Source: Semisulcospira habei (taxonomy: Eukaryota; Mollusca; Gastropoda; Semisulcospiridae). Taken from it: a stretch of DNA of 64,000 bases. The notes below the pieces were generated by a model that had not been told where the DNA came from, did not search any database, and saw only the letters and a program-made list of their open reading frames with translations. Where the stretch lies: the NCBI GenBank assembly GCA_036245525.1, contig BTPG01000004.1:215201722-215265721 (forward strand), read 5' to 3'. Both the position numbers and the translations under genes were made by a program. Of the stretch, positions 42,816-53,958 are shown in pieces. How positions within the stretch are numbered: position 1 is the stretch's first letter; each line of letters begins with the position of its first letter.

Positions 42816-45800
42816 CTTACTTACTTACGCCTGTCACCCCTACCCGGGTATAGGCCGTCGACGAGAGACCTCCAGCAACTCCTGTCCTGTGCTTCACCTT
42901 CGATTCTACTCCAGGTGGTTCCCAGTCTCTTGATGTCTGCTTGGAGGTCTCGACGCCAGGAGTTTCTCGGCCTACCTCTTTTCCTCTTTCCCTGGGGGTT
43001 CCATGACAATGCCTGCCTAGTGATACTGGAAGCTGGCTTTCTCAGACTGTGACCGATCCATCCCCATCTTCTTCGCCCAATTTCATTCTCTGCTGTTATC
43101 TGCTCTGTTCTCTCCCAGAGTCTGACGTTGCTGATCTTCTCTGGCCAGTGGATTTTCAAAATTCTTCTAAGGCAACTGTTCATGAAGGTCTGTACTCTGT
43201 TGACTGTGGTTTTTGTCAATCTCCATGTCTCTGCTCCATATAGGAGAACTGCTTTTACATTGGAGTTGAAAATCCGGACTTTGGTGTGTTGTGACAGCTC
43301 TCTGGAACTCCACACTTTTTTCAACTGGAGAAAGGCTGCTCTGGCTTTACCGATTCGTGCTCTGACATCTGCATCAGTGCCGCCTTTTTTGTCTATGATG
43401 CTCCCGAGATAGGTGAAGGACTCCACCTCCTCCAACGGGGTGCCAGCAAGCAAGACTGGTTCTTCCCTGGTTGCGTTCAGCCTCATTGTCTTTGTTTTCT
43501 GTTTGTGAATGGTGAGGCCCACTTGGGACGAGATGTCAGCAAGCCTCGTGGTCTTGTCCTGCATTTGTTGATGAGTGTGGGACAGTAATGCCAAGTCGTC
43601 TGCAAAATCGAGGTCGTCAAGCTGTGTCCACAGTGTCCACTGTATTCCACTTCGTCTGTGCTCTGTGGTCATCTTCATGACCCAGTCTATGGCCAGTAGG
43701 AAGAGGAATGGAGACAGCAGACACCCCTGCCTGACACCAGTTCTGACCTGGAGCTCTCTGGTGAACTGCCCTTCGTGGATCACGCGACATGTCATGCCAT
43801 CATAGATGCTCTTGATCAGGCGGACGAGCTTTGTGGGTACACTGTAGTGTCGTAGGAGTTTCCACAGAGTCTCTCGGTCCACGCTGTCAAATGCTTTCTC
43901 ATAATCCACAAAGTTGACGTACAGCGGGGAGCTCCACTCCAGAGACTGTTCCACGATGATGCTGAGAGTGGCGATCTGGTCTGTACATGATCGGTTCTTC
44001 CTGAATCCTGCTTGCTGGTCTCTCAGCTGGGGGTCAACGGAGCTCTTCATTCTCTCTAGGATGATCCTGTTGAAGACCTTTCCTGGTACTGACAGCAAGG
44101 TGATTCCTCTGTAGTTGGAACACTTGCTGAGGTCGCCTTTCTTGGGAAGCTTGATTAGGTACCCCTCCTTCCAGTCAGCTGGCATCACCTCCTCTTCCCA
44201 GATCTTTCCAAACAGTGGGTACAGCATCTCAACTGTTGTCTCTAGGTCTGCTTTCAGAGACTCCGCTAGGATGCCATCTGGCCCTGCTGCTTTGCCATTC
44301 TTCAAAAATGCCACTGCTTTTCTGATCTCTTCCCGGCTGGGTCTGTCACAGCTGATGGGTAGGTCGGTCTCTGCTGGCTGGATGTCGGGGGGGTCGGGTG
44401 GGTTAGGTCTGTTCAGTAATTCTTCAAAATACTCGGCCCATCTGTCGAGTTGGTCTGCTCTGTCTGCAATAGGCTTGCCTTCTTTGTCTTTTACTGGTCT
44501 TTCTGTATGGCCATACTTACCCGACAATCTTCTGGTAATGTCGTAGAGCTGTTTCATGTTGCCGCTGCCTGCTGCCTTTTCTGCCTCTGCTGCCAGGCTG
44601 TCTGTGTAGGCCCTCTTGTCTGCCCTGATACTCCTCTTCACCTCGCGGTTGGCTTCCGAGTATTCCCCCTGTGCCCTTACTTTGGCTGCTCTCGTGCGAC
44701 TGTTGTTGACCGCTGCTTTCTTCTGCTTCCTCGCTTCTATCTTCTTCAAGGTCTGTGCCGACAGCCAGTCCTTGTGGTGGTGTTTCCTGAACCCTACAGT
44801 GTCTTTGCAGGTTGAGTTCAGCGCCTCTCTAACTGCCTTCCACTGCTGCTCTGTGGTGACCGCCTCCTCTTCATTTACTAGCTCCTGTAGCGCTTGAAAC
44901 CGGTTGGACAGCACCAGTTTGAACTCTTCTCTAACTCCAGTTTCTCTCAGGAGGCCTACATTATAGCGCTGTCTTCTTGTTGTCTCTGTGCGGCTTTTCT
45001 TTAGCTTGAGCTTCATTCTTAAGGTAAGCAGATGGTGGTCTGAGGCGACATCTGCTCCCCTCCTCACTCGAACATCTTGAAGGGATCTTCTAAATTTCTT
45101 GCTAATGCAGATATGGTCTATTTGGTTCTCTGTTGTATGGTCAGGTGAGACCCAAGTTGCTTTGTGTATTCTTCTGTGTGGGAAGATGCTGCCTCCAATG
45201 ACAAGTCGGTTTAGAGCACAAAAGTCTACAAACCTCTCCCCGTTCTCACTCATCTCCGAGCCTAGTCCCTGTCTCCCGATCACCTCTTCGTATCCGGTGT
45301 TGTCCTCCCCTATTTTGGCATTAAAATCGCCCATGACGATGGTGATGTCTCGCTCCGCACATTTGTCCACGGCACTCTGGAGTCGGTCGTAGAACTCTTG
45401 TTTCTCTTCCTCGTCACTGTCATTGGTGGGCGCATAACACTGGATGACGTTCAGCTTGAGCTTTTTCTTGGTTCTAAAGGCTGCTGTTATAATTCTTGGC
45501 CCAAGAGGTTCCCAGCCCATCAGCGCTCTCTGTGCCACTGGTGACAGCATGAGTGCTACTCCTTCTGTATGGGGGGCATTCTCCTCTTCATGACCTGAAT
45601 ACAGAACCATCTCCCCACTTAACAGCCTTTTCTGGCCAGACTGCGTCCATCTGGCTTCACTGATGCCTAGCAGGGAAAGGTTGTACTTTTGCATTTCCGC
45701 TGCTATCTGGGCGGCCTTGCCGCTCTGGTACATGGTCTTGACGTTCCATGTGCCCATGGTTGTATCCCTGGATAGAGAGAGGCGGCTCGGTCCTGTGGCT

Positions 45801-46114
45801 TCCGAAGACTTCCGGCTTTCACCACAGGACGTCATAAGTCTTCTAGTAGAAGAACCTTCCTCCTCCAGGAAAGGAATTACTGTTAGTCTTTTCGTCGGCG
45901 TTTTTGTAGCTATTTCCTTTTTTGCAGGGTGGGGAAGCTACCCCCACGCCCAATCCCCTTACTAGGAGGACCAGGGGTTTTCTGTCGGGGTCACCTTCCC
46001 TTAGACCATGTTGGTTCACGGCACCTTATTTCATTCGGTGCACCCCTCTCACGAGGGACCCCCTATCCACCACCCAGGGGACGCGCCTCAACGCCGTATG
46101 GTCCCAGCGCGAGG
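42816..46114 (-). mobile_element. Full-length RTE-clade retrotransposon with 12-bp target duplication
   Basis: TTATCTCGGTAA lies at 42804-42815 and again at 46115-46126. The 3' end on the minus strand is (TAAG)n; the 5' UTR is about 280 bp. With an intact ORF and identical duplications the insertion looks recent. It sits in intron 3 of the EF-hand gene in the same orientation as that gene. Confidence 0.9.
42821..45835 (-). CDS. RTE-clade ORF: APE endonuclease + reverse transcriptase, intact
   Basis: 1004 residues without a break. Residues ~25-250 are the endonuclease: TMGTWNVKTMYQSGK, LLGISEARWTQSG, NVIQCYAPTNDS, IVMGDFNAKIG, NQIDHICISKKFR and VASDHHLLTLRMK. RT follows at ~520-800: LIKLPKKGDLSKCSNYRGIT, QAGFRKNRSCTDQI, motif A FVDYEKAFDSVDRETLW, motif B GVRQGCLLSPFLFLLAIDWV and motif C LDFADDLALLSHT. 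The C-terminal part has LLYGAETWRLTK and RRRWGWIGHSLRKP. All catalytic residues I can check are present. It would copy itself by target-primed reverse transcription. Such proteins are often mislabelled in databases because of the endonuclease similarity. Confidence 0.93.
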   Translation of the reverse strand: MTSCGESRKSSEATGPSRLSLSRDTTMGTWNVKTMYQSGKAAQIAAEMQKYNLSLLGISEARWTQSGQKRLLSGEMVLYSGHEEENAPHTEGVALMLSPVAQRALMGWEPLGPRIITAAFRTKKKLKLNVIQCYAPTNDSDEEEKQEFYDRLQSAVDKCAERDITIVMGDFNAKIGEDNTGYEEVIGRQGLGSEMSENGERFVDFCALNRLVIGGSIFPHRRIHKATWVSPDHTTENQIDHICISKKFRRSLQDVRVRRGADVASDHHLLTLRMKLKLKKSRTETTRRQRYNVGLLRETGVREEFKLVLSNRFQALQELVNEEEAVTTEQQWKAVREALNSTCKDTVGFRKHHHKDWLSAQTLKKIEARKQKKAAVNNSRTRAAKVRAQGEYSEANREVKRSIRADKRAYTDSLAAEAEKAAGSGNMKQLYDITRRLSGKYGHTERPVKDKEGKPIADRADQLDRWAEYFEELLNRPNPPDPPDIQPAETDLPISCDRPSREEIRKAVAFLKNGKAAGPDGILAESLKADLETTVEMLYPLFGKIWEEEVMPADWKEGYLIKLPKKGDLSKCSNYRGITLLSVPGKVFNRIILERMKSSVDPQLRDQQAGFRKNRSCTDQIATLSIIVEQSLEWSSPLYVNFVDYEKAFDSVDRETLWKLLRHYSVPTKLVRLIKSIYDGMTCRVIHEGQFTRELQVRTGVRQGCLLSPFLFLLAIDWVMKMTTEHRRSGIQWTLWTQLDDLDFADDLALLSHTHQQMQDKTTRLADISSQVGLTIHKQKTKTMRLNATREEPVLLAGTPLEEVESFTYLGSIIDKKGGTDADVRARIGKARAAFLQLKKVWSSRELSQHTKVRIFNSNVKAVLLYGAETWRLTKTTVNRVQTFMNSCLRRILKIHWPEKISNVRLWERTEQITAENEIGRRRWGWIGHSLRKPASSITRQALSWNPQGKRKRGRPRNSWRRDLQADIKRLGTTWSRIEGEAQDRSCWRSLVDGLYPGRGDRRK

Positions 46115-46490
46115 TTATCTCGGTAAAGGATTTTCTATATTTACGTCTGAACTGTATGCGATTCTCATGGCACTAAATTATATTCAACTTACACCTTATG
46201 ATGTATTTAACAGTTTGATTTGTGGTGATTCTAAACCTGTCCTATATAGTCTAAAAAGCTGAGATTGTAAAACAAGAAACGACTTAGTATATGAAATAAA
46301 ACATATTATAAGCTGCATTATGACCAGAGGAATAGGGATATATTTTCTTTGAATACCCTCACACTGCGGAACTTATTGGAATGAAATTTGTGACAGGCAA
46401 GGGAAAAAAGCACAAAAAAAGCTATAAATAGAGAAAACTCAGCAGTTTGTAATAATATGCAAATTATCTCTACATGAAAATGTACACTGT
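46115..46490 (+). pseudogene. Non-LTR RNase H domain, second part, decayed
   Basis: The frame resumes with YLGKGFSIFTSELYAILMAL (second catalytic acid, E in SELYAI), then CGDSKPVLYSLKS (third, D in GDS), a stop, and, further on, IPSHCGTYWNEICDRQ, the WIPSHCG-GNE-AD block of retrotransposon RNase H. Several stops show the host element was dead. RNase H of this type is found in I/Nimb-like elements. Confidence 0.75.
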
Positions 46491-46841
46491 GCTGAACATT
46501 TTTTTTCTCTCACAAAGATGATATGAAGTATACTTATCATGTTCCACCTTGTTCAAGAAAAAAAGCTTTGTTGATATACAAGTTAAGACTCCCGTATCGG
46601 TATTGACGCGATGTACTGTTTTACAGAATGTGTGGTTCATAAGCGTTATTGCTACTCTTATTTCCCGTGTTTTTCTCCTGCTGTCCTGATGGTGGTTATG
46701 TTAGTGTTGCACAATAAAGAAACAACACAAATAAACCAGTAGTCAGTCGACTACTCACACCAACATGAAGCAATAAAGCAGTTATACACACGCTAACGCA
46801 GGCACACATAAACACACACATACACACGCACGCAGGTACAC

Positions 46842-46873
<32 letters not shown>

Positions 46874-46899
46874 GCGCGCGCACACACATACACTCAAGT

Positions 46900-47224
46900 A
46901 CGTTAATTCGGGCGGACCGTCGGGGGTTCTTTCTCCGGGTACTCCGGTTCTTCCACCCCCCCACCCCACCCCCCACCACCCCCCACACTTTGGTACCGGT
47001 CTCAGGCCACTTTACAAATCTCAAATACAAGCGATCAAAAATCTCTGTAACTTCAGTAGCTGACTGGCCCTTCGTTTGTCTTGTACTGTGTTTGTCTTAA
47101 ATGGCGTAAATCCGTGTCCGTTTCGTGTGTGTGTGTTGGGTTTCAGGCGCGGCGCTTTGAGTCGATTTCCCCAAAATTGAGAAAAAGCGCCTATATAATA
47201 ACGGTATTATTATTATTATTATTA
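46900..47224 (+). mobile_element. SINE family S2 copy, head missing
   Basis: It matches 56236-56608: GTTAATTCGGGCGGACCG.. CACTTTACAAATCTCAAATA .. AAAAAGCGCCTATATAATAA CGGTATTATTATT. The tRNA-like head is replaced by a (CA)n tract (46830-46890). Confidence 0.7.
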
Positions 47225-47732
47225 AGGAGACTGTGACAATATGCGTTACTGATGAGAAAAATAAATGTTTAGAAATCATACATCTGACCCTCGACACCCA
47301 CGTCCCCTTCTCCCCCCCCCCCCCCACCCCCTTTTCTGAAACTCTGAACAAGTGATTTGTTTTTGGTAGTGCTTGTCTTATTCAGCCAACAATAGCAAAA
47401 GTGTTTTTTTCAACAAAAAAAATCATTCGCAGCATTTGGAGATAAACGAATGTCCGTTTAAATGGCGAGATCAGATTTACAAAGCTCCGGATGAAACGTG
47501 GGCAGTGCTTGATAAACAATGCGTCTCACATGAAAATGTTACCTTGCAAAGTTCGATTTTGGGGGTGTCGCGTTGAAAGGGTTGTAACTTAAAGGTAACA
47601 CAACCGAAAAGGACGCATTTTGTTGCATTGTTTCCACAAGTGTGTAAGCTTGTTCATGTTGCAGACATAAAATTAAAAGTCTTTAGGCATTAGAAAGATG
47701 TCGTCTCCAAAACTTAGTAAAGTTTATGTTGA

Positions 47733-47854
<122 letters not shown>

Positions 47855-48272
47855 TTTACTTTAACATTTAACAAAGGCGTCGCCCAAAGCCAAAAAATGC
47901 ACTCAATCAGAATAGCTCAAAGGACGTAATTTTTCATTAAATTCTGAGAATGCTCTTGCTACGCTAATGCCATGGAATTCCAGGCTGGGAAGCTCGCACT
48001 GTGTCATCAGGACATCAGCTGCCCTTTTTGTGACTGCATCGCCTACTATTTCTAGAAAGGAGAGGGTTAGTGGGAGAGAAGGAATGACAGACCTATCATT
48101 TTAAGCCTTCCACTGAACACCTACTACATAAAGTAATAGGGACTACCCCCAGGCCCCCCGCAATCCGCTGGAGAATATCCAGTCCTCCCCCCCCCCCCCC
48201 CACGAGAGGGGAGGCTAGTGCATGAATATCCCAAACAGATCTTGGACCTGTTGGATAGATTTAAGTTTTTGC

Positions 48273-48316
48273 CGCCCACGACCGGTTTCGCTCCAAAGGG
48301 GCTCATCAGGTAGGCA
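48273..48316 (-). ncRNA. Hammerhead ribozyme (type I, minimal stem III)
   Basis: On the minus strand: stem I strand TGCCTAC, core CTGATGA (48303-48309), stem II GCCCC-TTT-GGAGC (48290-48302, one mismatch), core GAAA (48286-48289), a very short stem III in ACCGGT, cleavage triplet GTC (48280-48282), and stem I return strand GTGGGCG. The two stem I strands pair over seven positions (two G-U). All invariant core bases are present. Predicted cleavage is after the C at 48280. Such minimal ribozymes are known in terminal repeats of Penelope-like elements and in retrozymes, where they may act as dimers. Confidence 0.8.
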
Positions 48317-48579
48317 TATATGGCGTAACCTGAAATTGCAAACACGACGTGTACTAGAAGCTGCCTCCAGAATTTACTGGTAGCACATACAATTACCTTG
48401 TACAGCGCGGATTGCATCCCTAAAACTTTGTGAGGTGTTGCAGTGGAAGAAGACAGACTAATTTTGAAAAGGCAACACCTAGGCAATTTTGTGGTGCAAT
48501 AATTCTTTACGTTAACAAAGGCGTCGCCCAAAGTAAAAAATTCCAGGGCATTAGCGTAGCAAGAGCATTCTCAGTGGTG

Positions 48580-48679
<100 letters not shown>

Positions 48680-48754
48680 TAAATAAAACCAGTCCAAGAA
48701 TGCTGGCACCACACACTCCAAATATGGTTGTGGATCCTTTCTTCACATCTTAAG

Positions 48755-48756
<2 letters not shown>

Positions 48757-48840
<84 letters not shown>
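48757..48840. repeat. (TA)n-(TG)n microsatellite
   Basis: A TA tract passing into a long TG tract (48775-48840). Confidence 0.95.
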
Positions 48841-48845
<5 letters not shown>

Positions 48846-48866
48846 AATTTTCAGGTTACGCCGTAT

Positions 48867-48927
48867 GCCTACCTGAAGAGCCCACCCCCCCCCCCCTCCC
48901 CTCCCTTGCAGCGAAACCGGCCGTAAG
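48867..48927 (+). pseudogene. Degenerate hammerhead ribozyme in the right arm
   Basis: The inverted partner of the ribozyme at 48273-48316. It reads TGCCTAC-CTGAAGA.. GCGAAACCGGCCGTAAGGG. The core has CTGAAGA for CTGATGA, the cleavage triplet is GGC for GTC, and stem II is replaced by a poly-C stretch, so it should be inactive. Confidence 0.7.
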
Positions 48928-49142
48928 GGACAAAAACAAAAATCTACTCTGCAGGTCCAAGATCTGTTTGGGAATATTCATGTACTACTCCCCTCTCGGG
49001 GGGAGGTCAGGATATTCTCCAGCGGATTGCGGGGCGCATGGGGGTAGTCCCTATTGGTATATGCAGTAGGTGTTCAGTGGAAGGCTTAAATAATAATAAT
49101 AATAATAATTACGGTATTTATAATGCGCTTATCTTATAATAA

Positions 49143-50160
49143 TTATAACTCTAAGCACTCACAACTCGCACACGCATGCGCACGCTTTAGACAATGACTC
49201 ACGTAACACAAATAGTGAAAATACATTACGACGGTCAGCTTGGGGTGGGGAGTGTGGTGATATAGTGCTAGAACTGTTGAAAGAGATGAGTTTTGAGGAC
49301 GGACTGGAAGGAGGAGAGCGAGTGTTTCTGACGGAGAGAGAGTGGGAGAGTGTTCCAGGTGGATGGACCGTATACTGAGAAGGAGCGGGGGCCGAAAATG
49401 CTGAGTTTGGTGCGGGGGATGAGGAGGCGGAGAGGGGCAGAGCGGAGGGAGCGGGGAGGAGTGTAGGGGTGAAGTAAGTTGGAGAGATAGGCAGGAGCGT
49501 AGTTGTTCAGGGATTTGTAGCAGAGAGACAGAATCTTGTATTGGATGCGTTGGGGGATGGGGAGCCAGTGAAGGAGCTTGAGCAGGGGAGTGATGTGGTC
49601 GGATTTTTTTCTTTCTCAGGACGAGGCGGGCAGCATTGTTCTGGACGCGCTGGAGAGTGAGAGTGGTGGAGTGAGGAAGGCCGGAAAGGAGAGAGTTGTA
49701 GTAGTCGATGCGAGATAAGATGAGAGAGACAGCGAGTTTGGTGGCAGCTTCGGTAGTGAGGTATTTTCTGATCTGACTGATGCGGCGGAGCTGGAAATAA
49801 CATGCCTGGGCCGTGGCGGAGACGAAGCTGGTCATGGAAAGAGAGGAATCGAGGATAACGCCAAGGTTCTTGACCGAGTCAGAGAGGGAGATGGGGGTGC
49901 TGTCGAGTTGAAGGTGGAGAGAGGGAGGGAGCTGAGAAAGTTTCTGGCGAGTGCCTACCAGCATGACTTCCGTTTTGTCGTCGTTCAGTTTGAGCTTGTT
50001 TGCTGTCATCCAGTTTTTCACGTCTTCATAGCAGTCAGCCGTGCGAGTCAGTAGTGTCTGAGTGTTGTCGAGTTTGTCTTTGTCTAGTAGTTGTGAGTCG
50101 TCAGCGTAGAGGTGGTGGTGTATGTGGTGAGACTGGATGATTTGGACATGGGGGAGGTGT
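49143..50160 (-). pseudogene. L2 RT: motif C to C-terminus
   Basis: This frame holds HLYADDSQLLDKDKL (motif C), DVKNWMTANKLKLNDDKTEV and VRQNN-type end block LQRVQNNAARLVLRKK. It shifts again near 49610, in a T-rich run, before the conserved L2 C-terminus (SVYGPSTWNTLPL-like), which lies in another frame. Confidence 0.75.
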
Positions 50161-50860
50161 AGAGTGTGAAAACGACCGGGCCCAGAACGGACCCCTGTGG
50201 AACGCCGCAGGAGAGCGTGACTGGGTTGGAGGAGACGCCGTCGATGGTGACGGACTGCTGTCTGTCGGAGAGGTAGGAGAGAAACCAGGAGTGAGCAGAG
50301 TCAGTGATGCCAAAGGAGTGGTGAAGGCGGTGGAGGAGGATAGAGTGGTCTATGGTGTCGAAGGCGGCAGAGAGATCGAGTAGCGTAAGAAGGGAGATGT
50401 TGCCCGAGTCAGTGGAGAGAAGCAGGTCGTTAAGAATATGTAGAAGGGCTGTTTTAGTGCTGTGATGTTTGCGATAGGCAGACTGGAAGGGACTGAGGAG
50501 GTTGCTGTCGGCGAGGTGGAGGTTGAGTTGGTTGAGTACAACCTTCTCAAGAAGCTTGGATAGGAAAGAGAGATTGGAGACTGGGCGGTAGTTCTTGAGT
50601 TCGTTTGGGTCGAGGTTGTGTTTTTTGAGGAGAGGACGGACGATGGCGGACTTGAAGATATCGGGGACGGAGCCATTTTCTAGAGATGTGTTGATGATGT
50701 CGGTAATGAAGGGCAAAAGTTGTGGGAGGCCGTCCCGGTAGAGGGAAGCTGGGAGGGGGTCTAGTTCGCAGGTTTTGAAAGGTATGGACTTTATGGTCTT
50801 GAGGATTTCATCCTGAGAGACGGGGCGGAAGGACGAGAGGGGAGTGCCGGAAAAGGGGGG
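50084..50860 (-). pseudogene. L2 RT: fingers and palm up to motif B
   Basis: The minus strand reads FKSAIVRPLLKKHNLDPNEL, KNYRPVSNLSFLSKLLEKVV, SAYRKHHSTKTALLHIL, motif A LTLLDLSAAFDTIDHSILL and motif B SCGVPQGSVLGPVVFTLY. These are clear L2-clade signatures. The frame then shifts near 50140 relative to motif C. Confidence 0.8.
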
Positions 50861-52272
50861 GGGGGGGGGTCAGGAAGGCAAGGCGGAGAAGGCAGAGTGT
50901 CGAGTGTGTTGCGCAGAGTTTGGATTTTGTCGGAGAAATAGGAGGAAAAAGCGGACGGAAGTTCTTCTTTGCTGTGTGTGTTGGGAAGAGGAGAGTCTTT
51001 AGAAGTGCCTAGGAGTGTGTTCATGGTAGCGTAGAGGGTTTTGGAAGAAGTGGATTCCAGGATTTTGTTTTGAAGGTGTTTGCGTTTGGAGTCGGAGATC
51101 ATTCTGCAGACTTTGGATCTGGTGGTTTGGAAGATCTCTCTGTGAACGGTGAGGTCAGATGAGCGCCAGCAGCGTTCCGCTTGTCGACGCTCGCTCTTCG
51201 CCTCAGCTATGTCGTCAGTGAGCCAGGGGGAGGGGAGTCGGTTGGGTATGGAACCGGTGGTGACAGGGGCATGGGTGTCTAGAAGTTTTCGAAGGGAGGA
51301 ATCGAAATGGGATGCAAGATCGGGAGAGGAGGCGGGGTCCAAGAGAAGGTCGACAGCTTCGTCGAAGAAGTTCTCTCGGTTGACAGATTTTAGTTTGCGA
51401 CGAGAGACAAAGAGCTTGGTTTTTTTCAGGGGAGGTAGGTTGAGGGCGACGAGAATAGCGAGGTGGTCGGAGGGAAGCACAGAAGAGGTGTCAGAGTCGA
51501 GGAAGAGTTGATCGGAGGTGCGGGTGATGATCCAGTCGAGGGTGTGGCCGAGTCGGTGGGTGGGTTTAGTGATGTGTTGTGTAAGATTGTGGTTTGAAAG
51601 TGACGTGCAAAGGCGTTTTGTGTCGGGGTGGTCGGGTTTGTCGAAGTGGAAGTTAAAGTCGCCAAGAAGGATGTGTTTTCCGGGTCGTGTGCTGTAGTGG
51701 TCGAGGAGGAGATCGAACTCGGTGAGGAACATGGAGTTTGTGAGTTTGTTTTGAGAGCTTGGAGGGGGGCGATAGATACATGAGAAGATGAGGGACTGGC
51801 CAGGGAGTGTTGCTACGGCCTCGACAGATTCAAAGGAGGGATGAGCAAAAGGGAGAGACTGAGAGAAGGAGAGGTGAGCAGAAAGACAGCCCCTGTAGAT
51901 GATGGCAATGCCACCCCCTCTGGAAGCACGCGGGAAGGAGGCCAGGCGGTAGCCACTGGGAGTGACGCTGGCGATGATGGGTTCATCGCCAGCTGAGCGG
52001 AGCCACGTTTCGGTGATCACGGCAACATCTAGGTCATTGTCTAGGATGAAATCTGAAATCACGTCGGCTTTGCCATCTTTGCAGACAGACTGTGCATTGA
52101 ACAGACACAGTTTTAGGTTGGATGAGCCAGAAGAGGAAGAGGGAGAAGAAACGGACGAAGAAGAGAAGAAAGGAAGAGGAGGGTCGGGAGGGGGGAGAGA
52201 GGATGGAGGGGGGAAGGAGGGGTGAGGGGGAGAGGGGGGAGGAGGAAAAGACGGGGAAGGAGAACCGGGCAA
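50791..52272 (-). pseudogene. L2 APE endonuclease
   Basis: The frame of about 490 residues holds CLFNAQSVCKDGKADVISDF, AVITETWLRSAGDEP, RGGGIAIIYRGCLS, SCIYRPPPSS, HILLGDFNFHFD, LDWIITR and LPSDHLAILVAL, in the order of an L2/CR1 endonuclease. A frameshift in a poly-G tract (50857-50870) separates it from the RT. Confidence 0.8.
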
Positions 52273-52818
52273 GAAAGAGGATGCGAGAGGAGGGTGGGGG
52301 GGGGGGGGGAGGAGGAGGGAGTAGGAAAAGCTGAGGTAGAGAGAGGGGGAGGGCGAAGGGGAGGAGAAAGGGGGGAGAGGGGACGAGGAGGAAAAAGCAG
52401 GCGAAGGAGGAGGGGGTGAGGGGAGGAAGGGGGAGGAGGGCGGGGGAGGGGGAGCAGGGAGCAGTAGATGAGCAAGAGAGGAAAGGAAATGGGAGAAGAA
52501 GGAAGGGAGGTGGATAAATCAAGGAGGCGGGGGGAGGCGGAAGGGGTGGAAGAGCATAGGAAAAGGAGAAGAAGTGTGTGGTTGTGTTTGTGGTGGCGAG
52601 TCCCGCCTTTTGCTAATTCCGCCCCTGTGGCCTCTCTTTCGCGATCGGATGCCGCGTAAGGCATCTGCAACACTGTCAGCGGCACCGGCCGCGCAGTAGG
52701 TGGCGTGGCGACGTAGAGATAGCAGTTGTTGGCGTGTGTATTTGATGAGCATGATTGCTTGTGAGGACAAGAAAGAGGAAGACGAGAAGAGGGTTTAGTA
52801 GGGTGTGTGTGTGTGAGT

Positions 52819-52889
<71 letters not shown>

Positions 52890-53396
52890 GTGTGTGTGTG
52901 GGCGGTGTGGTAGGGGAGCGACCTGATTTCCGGTCGGTCAGCGGCGAGATCGGGCAATGGCGCCGAAAGTGGGGAGAGCGAGATGTCGACGAGAGAGCAC
53001 ACGAAAACCTATAGAACGGTAGGAACACGAACGAGTCTACAACAACCAAGCAGCAGATGCAACCACGGGTGGCAAACAGACTCACACAGTAAACATATCA
53101 CACACTAGCACGCAGCACATGAAAACAGGGCGCGGAAAGGCCCGCGAACCCACGCTGCGGAAGAAGCAAAATCAGTGGCGACGTAAACAAAAATTCAAAT
53201 GACAGACACAATTCAATACGATACCACTCAAACAGCAACCAGATCCGACGAAACACAAGCATAATCCTCATCAGCTCACTCTTATACGATACTCAGCAGA
53301 CTTTCAGCACACGAAACACAGTACATCCAACGAAAAACCACTAAAACACTGGGAGAGAAAACACGTGGTAGGTCGCACAAACAAGATGGCGCCCGT
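52273..53396 (-). pseudogene. L2 5' region, low-complexity N-terminus and 5' UTR
   Basis: At 52519-52770 the minus strand encodes YTRQQLLSLRRHATYC, which resembles the YT--LL-LR motif at the N-terminus of some L2-like ORFs. The rest is a Pro/Ser/Leu-coding purine-rich tract (52130-52560), a (TG)n tract at 52806-52887 and a 5' UTR. Frames are broken. Confidence 0.5.
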
Positions 53397-53789
53397 AAAT
53401 AGATAGGTCTGTCATTCCTTCGCTCCCTTTTTTTTCTAGATCTCTTGAGCGAAGCAGTCACAAAAAGGGCATCTGATGTCCTGATGACACAATGCAATCT
53501 TACCAGCCTGGAATTCCATGGCATTAGCACAGCAAGAGTATTCTCAGAATTGAATGAAAAATTACGTCCCTTGGAGCTAATCTGATTGAGTGCATTTTTT
53601 GGCTTTGGGCGACGTCTTTGTTAAAGTAAAGAATATATATGCCGATTTTGAGGCCGACTGTCGAGCAGTTTCGAATCGGAGTGTGATCAGGCCGGACTAC
53701 AAAAACGTGTGCGCTGCCACACATTCCCCGACTTTTTTAGCCGACCGGTTTGAACCGAAGATCAAGGTCGTAAACAGCTTCCTGTTCTG

Positions 53790-53958
53790 CAAAATGGCTG
53801 CTAGGTTTGACAGTGATGATGATGTTCTTGCATTAGCAGCAATTTTGCATCATATTCGGGAAGAGGCGGGCGAAACATCGGCAACGAAGATGGTACTAAT
53901 CTTCCGCCATTTTCACACTGAAACGACGTGTTTCGCGAGACGCGCTCTGGTTGGTTGA
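53790..53958 (+). pseudogene. Possible PIF/Harbinger-like N-terminal remnant
   Basis: MAARFDSDDDVLALAAILHH is followed by IREEAGETSATKMV and a stop after about 55 residues. Short acidic then LALAA-type N-termini occur in Harbinger nucleases (inference). No DDE domain follows, and the repeat ends are not resolved. Confidence 0.25.

Larger units (their letters stand above)
49089..53396 (-). mobile_element. L2-type non-LTR retrotransposon, near full length
   Basis: On the minus strand it runs from GGGCGCCATCTTGTTTGTGC (53396) to (TTA)n at 49089. It is inserted within the right arm of the ribozyme-bearing repeat: the arm sequence GGCTTAAA stops at its 3' end and GATAGGTCTGTC resumes at its 5' end, with TAAAT on both sides as a probable short duplication. 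The coding region has at least three frameshifts. Confidence 0.8.

Noticed and set aside
43049..45965. Plus-strand frames over the intact RTE
   Set aside because: Antisense shadows of the 1004-codon ORF.
52034..52685. Long Pro/Ser/Leu and Arg/Glu/Gly frames on both strands
   Set aside because: They come from a purine-rich low-complexity tract in the L2 5' region; only the YTRQQLLSLR block looks like protein.
53470..53500. A second hammerhead core (CCTGATGACAC) in the right arm
   Set aside because: CTGATGA is present by chance, but no GAAA or cleavage triplet follows at a usable distance.
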